Source of the DNA: Laccaria trichodermophora
Lineage: Eukaryota; Basidiomycota; Agaricomycetes; Agaricales; Hydnangiaceae
Reading direction: 5' to 3'
Length of the DNA stretch: 64,000 bases
Assembly: GCA_018417955.1 (NCBI GenBank)
Contig: JACTVC010000002.1
Span: 1,240,001 to 1,304,000, forward strand
Each line of letters starts with the position of its first letter. Within the stretch, counting starts at the first letter, position 1. Made by a program: the position numbers and the translations under genes. The notes beneath the pieces were generated by a model. The model made no database searches, was not told where the DNA came from, and saw only the letters and a list, made by a program, of their open reading frames with translations. Below, piece by piece: positions 39,135 to 50,683 of the stretch.

Positions 39135-40593
39135 TTAAGCAGCTGCAGCGGGTGCGTTGGTCGCGGTGTAATCCTAAACTGAAGGGTGAGTGATGAGAAG
39201 GGCAACAAAACCAGGAGCATGTACCTCCATCTCAGCATCAAGGTCGGCAGCCGTCTTGGGCGTCCTCTCTGCCTTCCGAGCACCTCCACGTCCTCTCCGG
39301 GGCCTTCCTCGAGCGGTGGTGGCAGTCCTTGATTAGGTAAAAGGAGATGAGAGGGTTGTTCGGGCCAAAAGACGCCCATGGTGCGCAAACGAGACTAACC
39401 TCGCGGGTTGTGCAGCAGCGGGGGCAGGTGCGACACGAGAAACCAGTGAAGCGGGCCGTGGGTCGACAACGATTTCGATCTTCATGGGACGTTCTGAATA
39501 GTCGAGACAGATTTGGGGGAAAGAGCGGAGGAATCATTAGTCGCGCTGTTCAGGGTAGGGGGCAATAGGAAGACCAAGGAAATTTTATGAACAAGCAAGA
39601 ATGAATGTTGAACAACTCCTGACAGCCAACTTGTTACCAAGGTTCGTAGCTTTGTCTCTGTCGAATTGCAATGCTTGCTATACCTGGTCTTGTCCGAATA
39701 ACCGAGGCCGATACGCGCAACACAAGAACTCCCCACACCAAACCATGGAATACGTCGTTTCACTGGTTGCCATCATCAGTCGCCACGTGAATGCAGCCGA
39801 TTCTGCAGGTTGATCAGACCTGAGAATGTTGATGAACCTGGGCTAGTAAGGCACCCAAGGTCCACAGGCATACGACGGACGCGTGGCCACCTGGCCCACG
39901 GTCTCTCCAATGGCCCAGCGGGCTCCTCTCTTCCACAGCACCCCTTCCATTAACTGTTGAAATTTCGAGTGGCCGACAAGTCCGACAGAGACAGGGAGCC
40001 AACGAATCCTCTGAAACTTGAAAGGTTACAAGAAGAGATTGCTCTTCCATGCGCAAGAACGGTACGAAATGATGAGACGCGATACTAACTTCCATCGATG
40101 AGGCGGTTGTTGTATTGTTGATAGGCGACTTCGCCATCACCCTTGTTCGAAAACTGGACCGACGCGACACCTTTAGAACGACCTCCGGCGTCGTAATGAA
40201 GCGTCACGTCTCGGAGGGGGCCGACAGTCGTAGTGAAGAGTTCCTAAAGGAACGCGTTAGAGGAAGGCGACAACCACATGAAAATGCAAACAAACCTTGA
40301 TTTGAGTCTCATTCACGTCGACAGGAAGGTTTGAAACGATGATTTTGGTCGAGGCTGGAACTACGGCCTTGGCGGTTCTGGACGCGGCTATGTTCGCAGC
40401 ACGGGCACGCTGCACAGGTGAAACAGCGGTCGAGCCGAGAACTTGTGCGCGGGCGCTAGTGCGACGAGCTGCGCCACGACGGCCAGTCTTAGGCTTGGCG
40501 GAGATGATCTGTTGAGAATTTGTGTGAGACAATGGGGTTCTCGTGACACAACAGCAAAAAGGGCAAACTGACGTCGTCAAGGGATTTGTCCAT
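39135..40593 (-). CDS. YRA1: YRA1/ALYREF-type mRNA export adaptor
   Basis: Six exons (40593-40573, 40508-40296, 40243-40090, 39493-39400, 39327-39225, 39173-39135) give 207 codons with consistent phases. The protein starts MDKSLDD, followed by a basic region (KTGRRGAARRTSARAQ), an RRM (KIIVSNLPVDVNETQIKELF ... RSKGVASVQF ... NNRLIDGKRPMKIEIV), an RGG-like stretch (ARGRPRRGRGGARKAER) and the conserved end DLDAEMEDYTATNAPAAAA. Such adaptors bind nascent mRNA in the nucleus and recruit the Mex67/NXF1 exporter. Four introns are about 50-70 nt, but intron 3 (40089-39494) is 596 nt. It is transcribed divergently from RPC31 with 229 bp between starts, suggesting a shared promoter. Confidence 0.9.
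39494..40089 (-). promoter_or_regulatory. Unusually long intron (596 nt) in the YRA1-like gene
   Basis: Donor GTTAGT (40089-40084) and acceptor CTATTCAG (39495-39494) join GGA A to AA CGT CCC, restoring LIDGKRPMKIEI inside the RRM. Neighbouring introns are an order of magnitude shorter. No transposon ends or tandem repeats were noticed inside. Budding yeast YRA1 is known for an exceptionally long intron (766 nt) that mediates autoregulation; a similar role here is inference. Confidence 0.6.
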
Positions 40594-40822
40594 GGTAGAT
40601 GTCGTCGTTTGTGTGGAAAGAAGAAGACGGCAAAAGGGTCGTGAAGGGTGGTCGGAGGCTTGACGGTGGTGGTTGGAGACGAAGGGCAGGCTGGGCAAGC
40701 AAAAGAATGCTGTGGCTTTAAGAGGGGTCGGAGCTCAAATATCCACACACTCCGCTGTTGTTCCCTTTTCGCAAGAGTGACTCATTGTTCAATAAGCGCC
40801 CTCTTCATCCCTTCTCTCAACG

Positions 40823-41746
40823 ATGTCTCGTGGCGGTGGTGGTCGTGGCGGTCGAGGAGGGGGTCGAGGTGGCTTTGGGGGTGCCAACAATCCCCCACCG
40901 ATGGGTTTGACGTTCGCAGACCTACAAAACTTGTCCAGGGAGGCAACAGAGCTCTACCCTGTGTGTTGTCGAATACCTTTTCTACGAAGCAATTCATTTA
41001 TTGACCAGAATTTTCTGGGATACAGCCGATGCGCGTACCGGTATTCACAGAACCTTCAGATGAGGAGAAGAAAATTGCTGAGCTCCAATTAGGAATAGCC
41101 GCACGCCTCAGGACTTCACAGTATTACATTGTGGAAAAAACAAAATCTACAGGTAAGGAAATGCCCTTACAGTATTTTCAGATCATGAATGTGCACTTCC
41201 AGAATTACCACGTTATTCCGATAAGTATCGGCCCTCGAGCAGCACCCAGCCGACTCTAAAACGAAAAGATCTCCATGCACCGTTCTTTCCAACGGAGATC
41301 TTCGAAGACTACTTCAACCCTAAAAGAAGAAGAAAAGGTAGGGTTCTCCTTGACTTTTCTTCTCGTTTTCTAATCAACCGTTCCTTTGCAGCCGCGACAA
41401 AAAGTGGCCCCAGCAAAGTCCGCCTGAACCTAGACGACTTGGCAGATGACGCAGAGGAGGTTCGTCGACCACTCTTAATCTTATCACACAAACTCATTGT
41501 CTTTCAACAGGAGAAGTCATCCGAGGAGCGCTCAGACATAGGCTCACAGGCAGATGGATCTGACTATGATGTTGATGAAGAGTATGACAACGACTATGCT
41601 GAAAACTACTTCGATAATGGTGAAGGGGATGATGTGGATGACCTTGGAGGAGGAGGGGGTGACGATGGTGGAGGAGGTATGTTGATAGCTACTTTGCCTC
41701 GTTTTATTGAACTAACAACTACGTGGCAGGAGGCGACTACGACTGA
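40823..41746 (+). CDS. RPC31: RNA polymerase III subunit Rpc31 (C31/RPC7 family)
   Basis: Six exons (40823-40960, 41026-41152, 41203-41337, 41392-41459, 41511-41676, 41730-41746) give 216 codons with consistent phases. The N-terminus is Gly/Arg-rich (MSRGGGGRGGRGGGRGG), then LTFADLQNLSREATELYP, MRVPVFTEPSDEEKKIAELQ and the core LPRYSDKYRPSS with FFPTEIFEDYF. The C-terminal third is strongly acidic, then Gly-rich, ending GGGGDYD. This order is typical of Rpc31, which sits in the Rpc82-Rpc34-Rpc31 initiation subcomplex of Pol III. The acidic tail is a hallmark. Start chosen at the first ATG before the RGG-like run. Confidence 0.85.
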
Positions 41747-42119
41747 TATATGGGTTTCGTCTGGCTCGATATTTATAACCACTGCAATGTATAACCTCGC
41801 ACGCGTCTTGCAAGTCCTTTACGTCCTTTCTGCACATCTTGTGTAATCAGGACAGCCTTTTCGAAATCCAACGTTTATCAGACATAACAACGAAGATGGC
41901 TGCCTTGAAATACTCATTTCCAACCCTCAATTCTCTCATGATCCAATGCAGATTCAGGTGTTGATAAAAGGGTAGAGGTAAATAATATACAAAACTGTGC
42001 TTCCAAAATATTATTGCCAAGGAAAACGACAAAAATACATACGAACATGCAATGCGAATGCGAAAGAAGAGCGAAGGGAAAAAGACAGTGTCCGAAGCGA
42101 GAAAAAGCCTGACAACCAA
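41747..42119. other. Convergent 3' intergenic region
   Basis: About 370 bp lie between the stops of RPC31 (plus) and the golgin gene (minus). The region is A/T-rich, with possible polyadenylation signals such as AATAATATAC and AATATTATTG. Short open frames here are not genes. Confidence 0.4.
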
Positions 42120-43922
42120 TCACGAATCAGGAGCCTTCTCCTTGCCTTTCCTCGACGGGGGCGGTTGAAGTAACGACGGGGAGCTCGCCATGCCAGCTGA
42201 GCTGAAAGATGAGAGTCTTCGCCCGCCTTTGGTTGGCGTCATTAAATGCGATGATACCGTTGGACTTCCAGGTAAAGAAGTATTGCTAGCCGAGCGTGAT
42301 GGAGTGTCGCCAGCAGCAGCTTCGGTCAGGAGAAACTCGACCCACAGCCTTGAGAAAGACTACAAGTTTTTGCCCAATCAGTATATATCCTGGGGCAAGA
42401 AAAACTCATCCATACCTCTGTCTCGTCCGACTTTTCCAGTTCTCCCGCTTTTCCAGCAGGAGAACCCGATGCTGATACTGAACGACTCCAGAATGACGAT
42501 GAAGGTGGGGAGGCGATGGTTGAATTTAGAGACGTGCCTGAGCGCTGTAGGCCGGCCTTTTCTCGTTCTTGCTCCGACCAGGAGAGAATGGAGGATAATA
42601 AGGAAAGCATTTCAAAGCGCTTTCCATCTGCTCGGGGGGTGTTGAGGAAAGAGAGGAGGACATTCGTGACAAGCCGTCTATCGACGTTGGTATCAGTGGA
42701 GTTGCGCCGTAGACGACGAAGGGCTTCCATTAGGTGTTCATTAAGTATTACAGCTGTTATGGGGGCGTTAGAGTGAAGCGCTTGTGGGAACAGAGATAGT
42801 ACCTTCATGTCGTAATTTTCCAATCAAGAACGTCTTCTCTTTGACTTCTTTTTCCAGCTCTTGTGTACGTGTTATATTCGTATTCGATTCTTCAAGTTGT
42901 AGCTGCGTTGGTTTTAGTCAGTGTGCTTGAACAAGACAGTGCAAATTTACCTCAGCTGTAAGGGCACGATGCTTAAACTCCGCTAGTAGTTGCGTTGTCT
43001 GCACTACTTGCGACTCATAATCCTTGACAGCTTGCCGCAGTTCACGATCCTTGTCTGTTAAACCATCAATTCATCATGCCATATCAATGATATATTATCT
43101 TGCCCACCGGTTTGGAAGTCCTGCAGGACAGACTGCAAATTTTCCGACTTTTGTCTTTCCAAAACCAATTGGTCGGCTTCCCTCTCCCTTCCCTCTCTCT
43201 CCAGATCCAAGTCCCTCGTCAGGCTCTCCGCAGTCGACTTGAGGTCGTCTGATATAACCTTCTCATGCAGTGCTGTTCGTTCCCACTCGTCTCGTTCCAT
43301 TCGACATCGCTCCAGTTCTGTCTGAGCTTCACGCAATTCTCGTTCTCGGATAAGAGCCTCCTGCGCGTTTTCGTGCAGAGCTCGATTGCGCATGGCGTCC
43401 AATTCAATTTGCGCACGGTCAGCTTCTTCATGTGAATCGATAAGTTCTTGTTTGAGCGTTTCGACAGTTGAAAGAAGGTCCTCATTCTGCGTGGTTAGTT
43501 GTTGAATGAGCTGTTCCCTCCGGTCCAGTTCTTCCTGTGGCGACAAAACAGCATCAGTTGTGATAACAAACAGGTATTTAAAATCGTCATACGGCATCTT
43601 GCTTCAGTTTATTGCCAAGGGTTGTTCTCATCTGTGTCAACTTTGCAAGAAGGTTGCGGTATTGTGTTGCCAAGGTCTCCTTCTCTTCCCTCGTTTGCTC
43701 GAGCTCGCGTTGCAAGCGTTCGACCAGATCTCCGTCGTCATCCTCGTTTTGCTTCCCGTTAGCTAAGGTGTGACCGTTCACACCATTTGGGAGTGTGGGA
43801 GGCGCGGTGTTGGAGACACTGCGCTCGCTATCTATGGAAAGCCGCGCCCCCTTTGTAGATATGGAGTTTGAAGGAGAATGGGAGGGTGTTGGAGGGGAAT
43901 TGGGCGTGCCATTGGAGGGCAT
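42120..43922 (-). CDS. RUD3: Rud3-like golgin with GRAB domain
   Basis: Six exons (43922-43593, 43534-43108, 43054-42951, 42902-42803, 42753-42416, 42359-42120) give 512 codons with matching phases. After a Ser/Pro/Asn-rich start (MPSNGTPNSPPTPSHSPSN), residues about 60-300 form a long coiled coil (VERLQRELEQTREEKETL, EELDRREQLIQQLTTQNEDL). Then comes LIGKLRHEAVILNEHLMEAL and the GRAB-type block NVDRRLVTNVLLSFL, PRADGKRFEMLSLLSSIL and WSEQEREKAGL. The tail is Ser-rich and basic. GRAB domains bind Arf1-GTP and place Rud3/GMAP-210 golgins on the cis-Golgi, where they tether vesicles. For the last exon I chose the TTGTAG acceptor because it keeps the frame; the nearer CAAG acceptor does not. Confidence 0.85.
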
Positions 43923-44207
43923 TTTTGTCTGAACGTGGCAATAATTAAGCCTTGAATGGATTATTCGGCGTCACTGAAGTGTGAAGTTCCCTGAGTGAAT
44001 GCACGTGATGAGTTCTGAAGGCCATCGTTTTGTGCAACGACCACCACAGGATCCTTTGTCACTTGTGCGGTAATTCTGACACCACCCTCCACAACACCAT
44101 TCAAATCCCCTGGAAACCTCATTCATAATACCGTCGTGTTATATTCCTCGACCTCAGGGTACTTGTCTATTTAAGCCCTTGTCCCCACTCCAAGAGTCTA
44201 TTACACC
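43923..44207. promoter_or_regulatory. Divergent promoter region between golgin and F-box genes
   Basis: 285 bp separate two divergent starts. The word CTATTTAAG (about 44168-44176) lies 30-40 bp before the F-box start and may be a TATA-like element; CCCTGG-type words are also present. Nothing more specific is visible. Confidence 0.35.
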
Positions 44208-46741
44208 ATGATTCGTTCTCTGTTGAGACCAATCCACCTTTTGAACTTACCAGTCGAGCTTATATGCTATATTCTTGACAACCTTGAAATTCCCGATCTC
44301 GTACAGTGCACCCTGGTACGCTATATTCCTTTTTTAAATCACGGCAAAATTTCCCCTTGGTTTACCATCATCGATCAGGTCACGAAATACCTCAGAAAAG
44401 TTGTAGGCGACTCTTCACGCCTTCAATTTTCCATTGAACTGGCCAAGCACCGATTAGTTTCGTTGCTGCCAGCCTCGGCCTCCCCGCCGTTCTCTACCCG
44501 CCTCCAGCTCCTCAGAGATCGTGAGCGAGCGTGGAGGTTTATGGAATGGAAACAGAGGCATACTCTCAAACTTCCACCCACTGGTTCAGTGTATGAGTTT
44601 GTTGGTGGCTTGTACGGAAATGGGCGGGAAGATGACAGTAGGGTCACAGCATCTATCTCCTTCCTGGAACTTCCCTCGTCAGATACACCAATGGACCCCC
44701 CAAACCTCAAAGCGTGGACTCACGCAATGGGGGACGTTAATATCATTGATTTCACGATGGATCCTTCACAGGATCTCCTCGTCCTTGTTGCCCTTGCTCC
44801 ACCAGAGTACGTTCCCACCGCAGACTTCACATTCTCTGACTTTATTGACCAAAAACAGATCAAAGTTTGTTTACGAACTACATATTCGTTCGATCACAAC
44901 GAATTTACCACACCCCAAATCTCCCTTGTCGGTGCTTCCATGCCTCGTCAAACCCTCATCATCCCCCCCACCGTCAGAAGTCATCGCAGCTGTTCGGGTG
45001 CAGGTGGCAGGAGACCTTGTTGCCCTGCTGATTAAAGAAGTACTAGACAGCGCTGGCGCCCATCTCGAGATATGGAACTGGGAACACAGCCCGCAATTTT
45101 CGGTGAGCTTAATTGCACCCTTCATTGATGAAGTACGTGATATTTACTCAATGTTGTAGTGCAAAATGTCCAGACTATCCGGAATCGACGATTTTACCTT
45201 CCTGACGCACAACGCGTTTCTCCTCGTAAGGCCTACGGGCCGATTTGAAGTTTACAACTTTGAAGACCCCCTCTTCTGCAGCACTACTCCCATCATGCGC
45301 AATACATTTGCATTTCCTCAGCTCTCGGACGGTTACATGTATTGGTACATCTCGATGAGCAGCAACCCTGCACCTGGTTACATCCCTCGTGCATCTTCAT
45401 CCGACAATCTTACCGGCAAGCAATTATACTACCCTCGCCCAGAGGAACGTGTTCATGCATGCTGTTTGTATATTTTCAATCCCGCGGCCGAAGAAAATCA
45501 TCACGTTCACTCATTTGTGTTCTTCCTGAACATCGCCACACTCCTCAATCCACCTGAAGAATGGTTCCAGGCGCAACCCCCACCCACTTACATGGGTTCG
45601 GGGCCCAGGTTCACCATCGGACCGAGACATCCAGCACAACCTCAAGGCTCACCCTCACCTACCACTGACAGCGAATCGAGTGCGTCCTCGAGCTCCACGG
45701 CGTCATCAAATGGCCTCTCTTCCATTGATATTCCAATATATGGGCTTCCGTCAAGCTCCACTCCTTCCTCATCAACATCCTCGCTTATTCCGATCATTGG
45801 TCCATCCCCGTCCTCGTCATCCGCCCAACAAATCTTCACAACCCCGATATATCCCCCATTTCCCAGTTTCTCCTCCACTATCGATCTATCTCAGGTAAAC
45901 GGGGCAACTCACTACCCATTCCCACACCCAGGTGTGACCCTACCCCCTCTAACGGCGCCTGTACCTGCGCCTGCTCCTCGAAGACAAGGCCCCTTTCGAT
46001 ACTCTGCCACGAGCCATCAAACGAATGTTACTATACCCTGGGAGGTCTGGGGCCCACAAAATACACGCTGGTTTGAAGAATGTCTAAGTACGGACTGGCA
46101 ACATGCGATCTATGGACTTCGGACCGTGGAGAGCGTGAGTGTTGCAAAATGGCCAAATCTGCATGGAGGGAAAGGACCGTCGCCCGCTGGAGACGGAGCT
46201 GAGGTAGGTAGTGAGCAACCTGCGTTGAATGGGCACGCTGCTCAAACGAACGGACATGCTCCCTCCCCATCATCATCATCATCCCTTTCGGACGAGGGAC
46301 CGATAGCTGCACACCCAGATCTGGATCTGGATGGAGAGCCCGCTCGACCTGAACAACGGCGTTTTCTGCGTATCAGGGATTTCAACCCTTACTCCCTGTC
46401 TCAAGCTGCTCAATTAGACGCCCAAGAGGGCTCATCAACTGACAAAGGGAAGCACAGAGCGCGCTGGCGTCAGCCACGCCTGGTAACTGAACCCTCGACA
46501 ACACCCGTCAAGGGTGTGTTCACGAAAGATATCATTAGCTCGCTCCCTTACGTGGAGGTTGTCAGCGAACAGACGTTTGAAGTGACAGATGTGATGATGG
46601 ATGATTGTCGAATGCTTCTTCTGAAAGTCAGTCCTCCCTCATTGTGCTTTTTCTATGTTTAGAGTTGGGACTGAACCCTTTTTTCTCTTTTCAGCGCGGA
46701 CAGGCGGGGAAACTAAAACGTGTCGATGTGCTAATGATGTA
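44208..46741 (+). CDS. F-box protein of the large agaricomycete type, one frame break
   Basis: The N-terminal F-box reads LLNLPVELICYILDNLEIPDLVQCTL, split from VTKYLRKVVGD by a 63-nt intron. The middle includes HTLKLPPTGSVYEFVGG. A frame break lies at the run of seven C at about 44965-44972 (TLIIPP to PPSEVIAAVRV). Then comes AGDLVALLIKEVLDSAGAHLEIWNWE, an intron (donor GTGAGC near 45102), and SGIDDFTFLTHNAFLLVRPTGRFEVY. A long Ser/Pro-rich insert (45630-45880) precedes WEVWGPQNTRWFEECL, and the last intron (from 46628) leads to RGQAGKLKRVDVLMM. F-box proteins recruit substrates to SCF ubiquitin ligases. The break sits in a homopolymer, so a sequencing error is as likely as a real mutation. 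Confidence 0.75.
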
Positions 46742-47199
46742 GTGGACCCGAATTGACTTTACCTTGCTTTCCTCTTTTGACAGTGATCAGTAATGGGGTG
46801 CTACATTTATGGAGTATGTATGTTGTAGATGCGCTTTCCCAAAATAAATCTACGTACAAGTGTAATAGTTTTCACTACGATTTGTCAGTTGGAATTAAAA
46901 CGACAATATTGATGGTGATTGTGGAGGATGCAGATGAAGACCCTGCAGGGAGTTTTCATGTCGGTGTTGAGACAGATTCAGCCCATAGTCAGCGCCATGA
47001 TTAAATGCACGTTGCAAAGTGTCATGGTGCCATGGGGAATTAGTCGCAACGTAATTTTACGCAGCACTAGGCTTGCCTGACACACTAACAGAATGCATTA
47101 GCGAGATCAATAGAATTTTCCGATGGATATAGTTCCTATCCTAACGCAGGATGATTCCTCGATACAGGGAAGGAGACAAAAGCTTCTGAGAACCCCTGT
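46742..47199. other. Convergent intergenic region
   Basis: About 460 bp lie between the F-box stop and the 3' end of the dihydrouridine synthase gene. AT-rich words such as AAAATAAATC (46840) could serve as polyadenylation signals. No gene is seen. Confidence 0.35.
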
Positions 47200-48529
47200 T
47201 CAATTGAGTAAAGACAAATCAATGAAATCTCCAGCGGACCCTGGTCGGGCTTGCTTATCGCTCTCCTCATCATCACTGCATTCGTCGTTATCTTCTTCTC
47301 TGCCCACAGTGGGACGCGAATTCTTCGTACGCGTGCCACGCCACCGCTCGACCTTGGTTTTCAGAAGATTTTCTACCTCTTCTAGGCTCTTGGTTGCCCC
47401 TAACGCGGCCCTGAACTTGGGGAACCAACTTTGCCGACTGCTATCAGAACATACAACGATTGTAAGACTAAAAATTCCCGTAGAACGGAAATTAAGGGCG
47501 TACCATTGAAATTCCACGAAATGCCGTATGTGGGTTTGAACGGTAGCAATTTCGATAGTTTCAAAGAAATTTTGGCAAAGATCCAAATATTCCAAAGATA
47601 TCTTGACGGGGTCAGGGACGGTGCCCGCGAACAGGCTGGATAGAGCAGATCAGAACGCTTCCAATTAATTTGGAAGCTCATGAAGAAAACCAGGACTGCT
47701 TACCATGGGTTCCCAAGTAGAGTTTCCCCCACCATAACGCCATCGGCTCCAGTGTACTCCGTGTTTGCCAGCAAGTCAGAAAATTCACGGACGTTTCCGT
47801 TGCTAACGACCGGAACTTGCAGGTTGCATTTGAGTCTTTTCACCTCGTTGAGATTCGCAGAACCTTGTCTTCTCCGCCGAGCCGAAACGTTGCGTGCATG
47901 AAGAGTAACCCAGGATACACCACACGCTTCCAGACGTTGAGAAAGGTCTAGCGTTGTGTGAGATGGTCGACAAAGCCTCAATTTCGCTGTCACGGGCACA
48001 GAAAAAGAACTGGACATTGCAGATACTTCATCGTTGATATTAAATCCAGTGAATGAGACCAAGACTTGATGGGGAAACCCACCGATCTCTTCGACGAGTG
48101 GCCAATCTTTTTGTCCTAGAAGATAAGCGCCAAAATGCCCATCGCGAGCTGATTCTTGAGGACAGCCGAGATTTAGGTCTAGAGTACTTCAAGGTCCATC
48201 TCTAACCTGAAAAAAATTGCCAGAAGATAAATTAAACACGTACCGATCGCCTCACAGTGTCCTTGCAGTTTACGACCAGCCTCCGCAATAGTTTGGGGAT
48301 CGTGCCCACAGAGTTGGACTACAACGGGATGTTCAAGACCGCCATCAGAAGTAGTCCTCAGGTCTCGCAAATGATACTCCAGGTAATCTTGATCGTTTAG
48401 AATTCTGTCAGGAATGAGCATCTGTGTGTATGTCAGGCTTGCCCCGTATTTGCGCACAAGCAAGCGAAATGGGCCATCCGATTGCTTGACCATGGGTGCC
48501 GCTATATATCTCAAGTCCAACGAGGGCAT
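47200..48529 (-). CDS. tRNA-dihydrouridine synthase (Dus1/Dus4 type)
   Basis: Five exons (48529-48244, 48178-48083, 48025-47704, 47635-47504, 47440-47200) give 358 codons with consistent phases. Motifs include MPSLDLRYIAAPMVKQSDGPF, YGASLTYTQMLIPDR, the substrate-binding HPVVVQLCGHDP, the catalytic-cysteine block LNLGCPQESARDGHFGAYLL, PVTAKLRLC, VPVVSNGNVREF and GADGVMVGETLLGNPCLFAG. These enzymes use FMN to reduce uridines in the tRNA D-loop. The acidic tail (EEDNDECSDDEE) follows the helical C-terminal domain. Choice between Dus1 and Dus4 is open. An upstream in-frame ATG at 48637 could add 36 codons; I prefer 48529 because the conserved region starts directly after it. Confidence 0.85.
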
Positions 48530-50683
48530 ACTTGTCCAGGCAACGTTGCGGGATACAGTGGTAAGTAGAAAATGATCACGGCGTTTCAACATCTTCCATA
48601 TCAACCACCAACAACACTGGCTCCTGCTTTGTACCACCTAGATCTCGCTTTTCACCTTCAAAAACATCATGCAAAATCGATCGCAAAGTATCTACTTCAA
48701 AGGCACCTGGTAGACCTGCATCATGACGTTCAAAGACGTTATGGGACAAAAGTCCACCTGATGCCAACCACATCCGACGACGCCACACCTAGATAATCTA
48801 CTTCGTTCAGCTGGGAGTTTTCCTCGATGGTGTAATGGTGGCCGTCGTCTCATGTGGTCATTCGGAACTCAAGCTCGGAACACATTCCGAAGTTGACGTT
48901 TTGTCCGTGTCAAGTCACTTCTTCTGAAGTCTTTTCTACCTTGGGATGCTAGTTCCGACCTTGTTCGTTTAACCTTGATTGTGGCTGCGACACACCCTTC
49001 AGTTGAGTTTTGTCACGAGCCCAACGAGCGGACAGCGCCTCAGGATGTCAGGGTTTGCTTCACATCGGCGGGGCTATCAAGTGAAACGTGAGTTACGGCG
49101 CTTGTTAGGTTCCACGCCCCGCTTAACGTTTATTTCGTGGATCAGATCCTTGGGTGAAACTTCCGATACTCCAACAGACAGAAACTGTGCGACATCATCG
49201 AACTTGTCATTTTATGGGCTGCTCCACGGTACCAAATGGCTTCAAGATAAACAAGTCTCAAGTCTCAAGCCAACCACATCAATATAGCTGTTGACGCAGG
49301 CTATGTCTTACGTCCATATGGTGTCTACTCAAAAAAAAAAAAAAAGTTAACTGGCATGTGGTTCAGGGTTATTTACAGCGGAGAAGATCATCAGGTGTTA
49401 CAATGGCAGACAATGGCCTACTGTATCCTACGCCGCTCTTCGATGGAGTTAGTTGGCCCTGCAGTCGTTTACGTCGCATCGGGGTTTTTACAACCCGCCG
49501 AGTTCTCGGGCCATAGTGAAGTTTGGCAAAATGCGTGTCAAGGACTTGTGAGTAAACCTTGCATTGGACTAGGCCTCGTGTCGCAGGTTCTGAATTCAAA
49601 GTCAAAGTTTCGGAGAATGCTTATCAATGGCCAGCTACCCTGAACTATTGTCGTAGCTTCCGAGCTTTTGGCCCGCGGATTCGCGACCAACCTTCCAACC
49701 ACACATTCCGTTTGACGCTTCCCCAGCTGTAGCTGGGGTACCGCCGGCCGAATTATATGGGCAACTTCGCGGTAGTCTTCGCTATCTTGACAACCCAACG
49801 TATTCGCCACACCGTGCCTGAAAAACAATTGTGTCCAGCCTTCACGCTTCATCCTTGGATGTCATCTTGAACATAGCCGTAACCCTGGCCTCCAGCTTCC
49901 ATATCGCTCACTTTCCGGATCTGCATCTCTTCATACCCCCGACTTACGAAGCTTCCCGGTGTGCTGTTATTCGTCCCGGTACGAATGGAGTGAGACTGGA
50001 TGTGACGACTGCGATTCCGCACACCACTAAGCTCCAGCACCTATGTACATGCACCAACGGCAACTTTTTGTAATCAACTCGGGAACATGTTACTTTTGAC
50101 GCCCCTGCCAATCCGATGTTCTTTCCACCCTGCCTTCAATCTGCATTACCCCTCGTCAACCGAAGTTTTTGCACCTATCTGGCGAACGGGAGGAAAGGCT
50201 TAAATTATGGCTTGTGGCAGTTTCGCGGACTTCAACACTGGAACTTTTTTGAACAACGTAGGGGCTCCACATTGCCATTGAAATTATTGGGAGAACACGA
50301 TCGACCGTGGCAAGACGTTCGCTTGCACGCAGCCTCGGCCCGCTCAGTCAGAATATCTATCAAAGGCCTCAATAGTGGTGACAGTATTGCCTCTGTACGG
50401 CCAGACTCGATCTTTCGCTTTCGGAACTTCGACCATCCGTCGTTACTCACAGTGGCTTCATCCATCGTGAGTGCGGTGGCCCTTATCTTTTTCATCATCT
50501 CCGTGCATGAGGTAACACCCGCCTGCAGGTCGATTCAAGAGGATTCCAGTTTCCCAATCAGGGTTGGGCACGACAGCATAAGGGTCGGCCCTCTTTTCCA
50601 GCTTATCCTAAAGCAGATGTTATCCGCGAACTCCCTGAGCCAGAACTTGCTACTCAATTGGGATGACGCCAAAAACCTGTTGC
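48530..50683. other. Unresolved region with fragmentary coding-like text
   Basis: Over 2 kb has no recognisable gene. Coding-like pieces are: minus 48788-48576 (LPGAFEVDTLRSILHDVFEG, then a stop); plus near 48960-49090 (VEFCHEPNERTAPQDVRVCFTSAG); plus 49356-49643 (95 codons, from MWFRVIYSGEDHQVLQW); and plus 50116-50703, with a hydrophobic segment LLTVASSIVSAVALIFFII. Their frames do not join through convincing splice sites. A run of 15 A lies at about 49331. This may be one or more decayed genes. Confidence 0.3.

Noticed and set aside
39601..40170. Small frames on both strands inside the long YRA1 intron
   Set aside because: They lie within an intron whose removal restores a conserved RRM, and they match no family.
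43499..43766. Plus-strand frames opposite the golgin coiled coil
   Set aside because: They are antisense shadows of a gene with clear coiled-coil and GRAB motifs and consistent introns.
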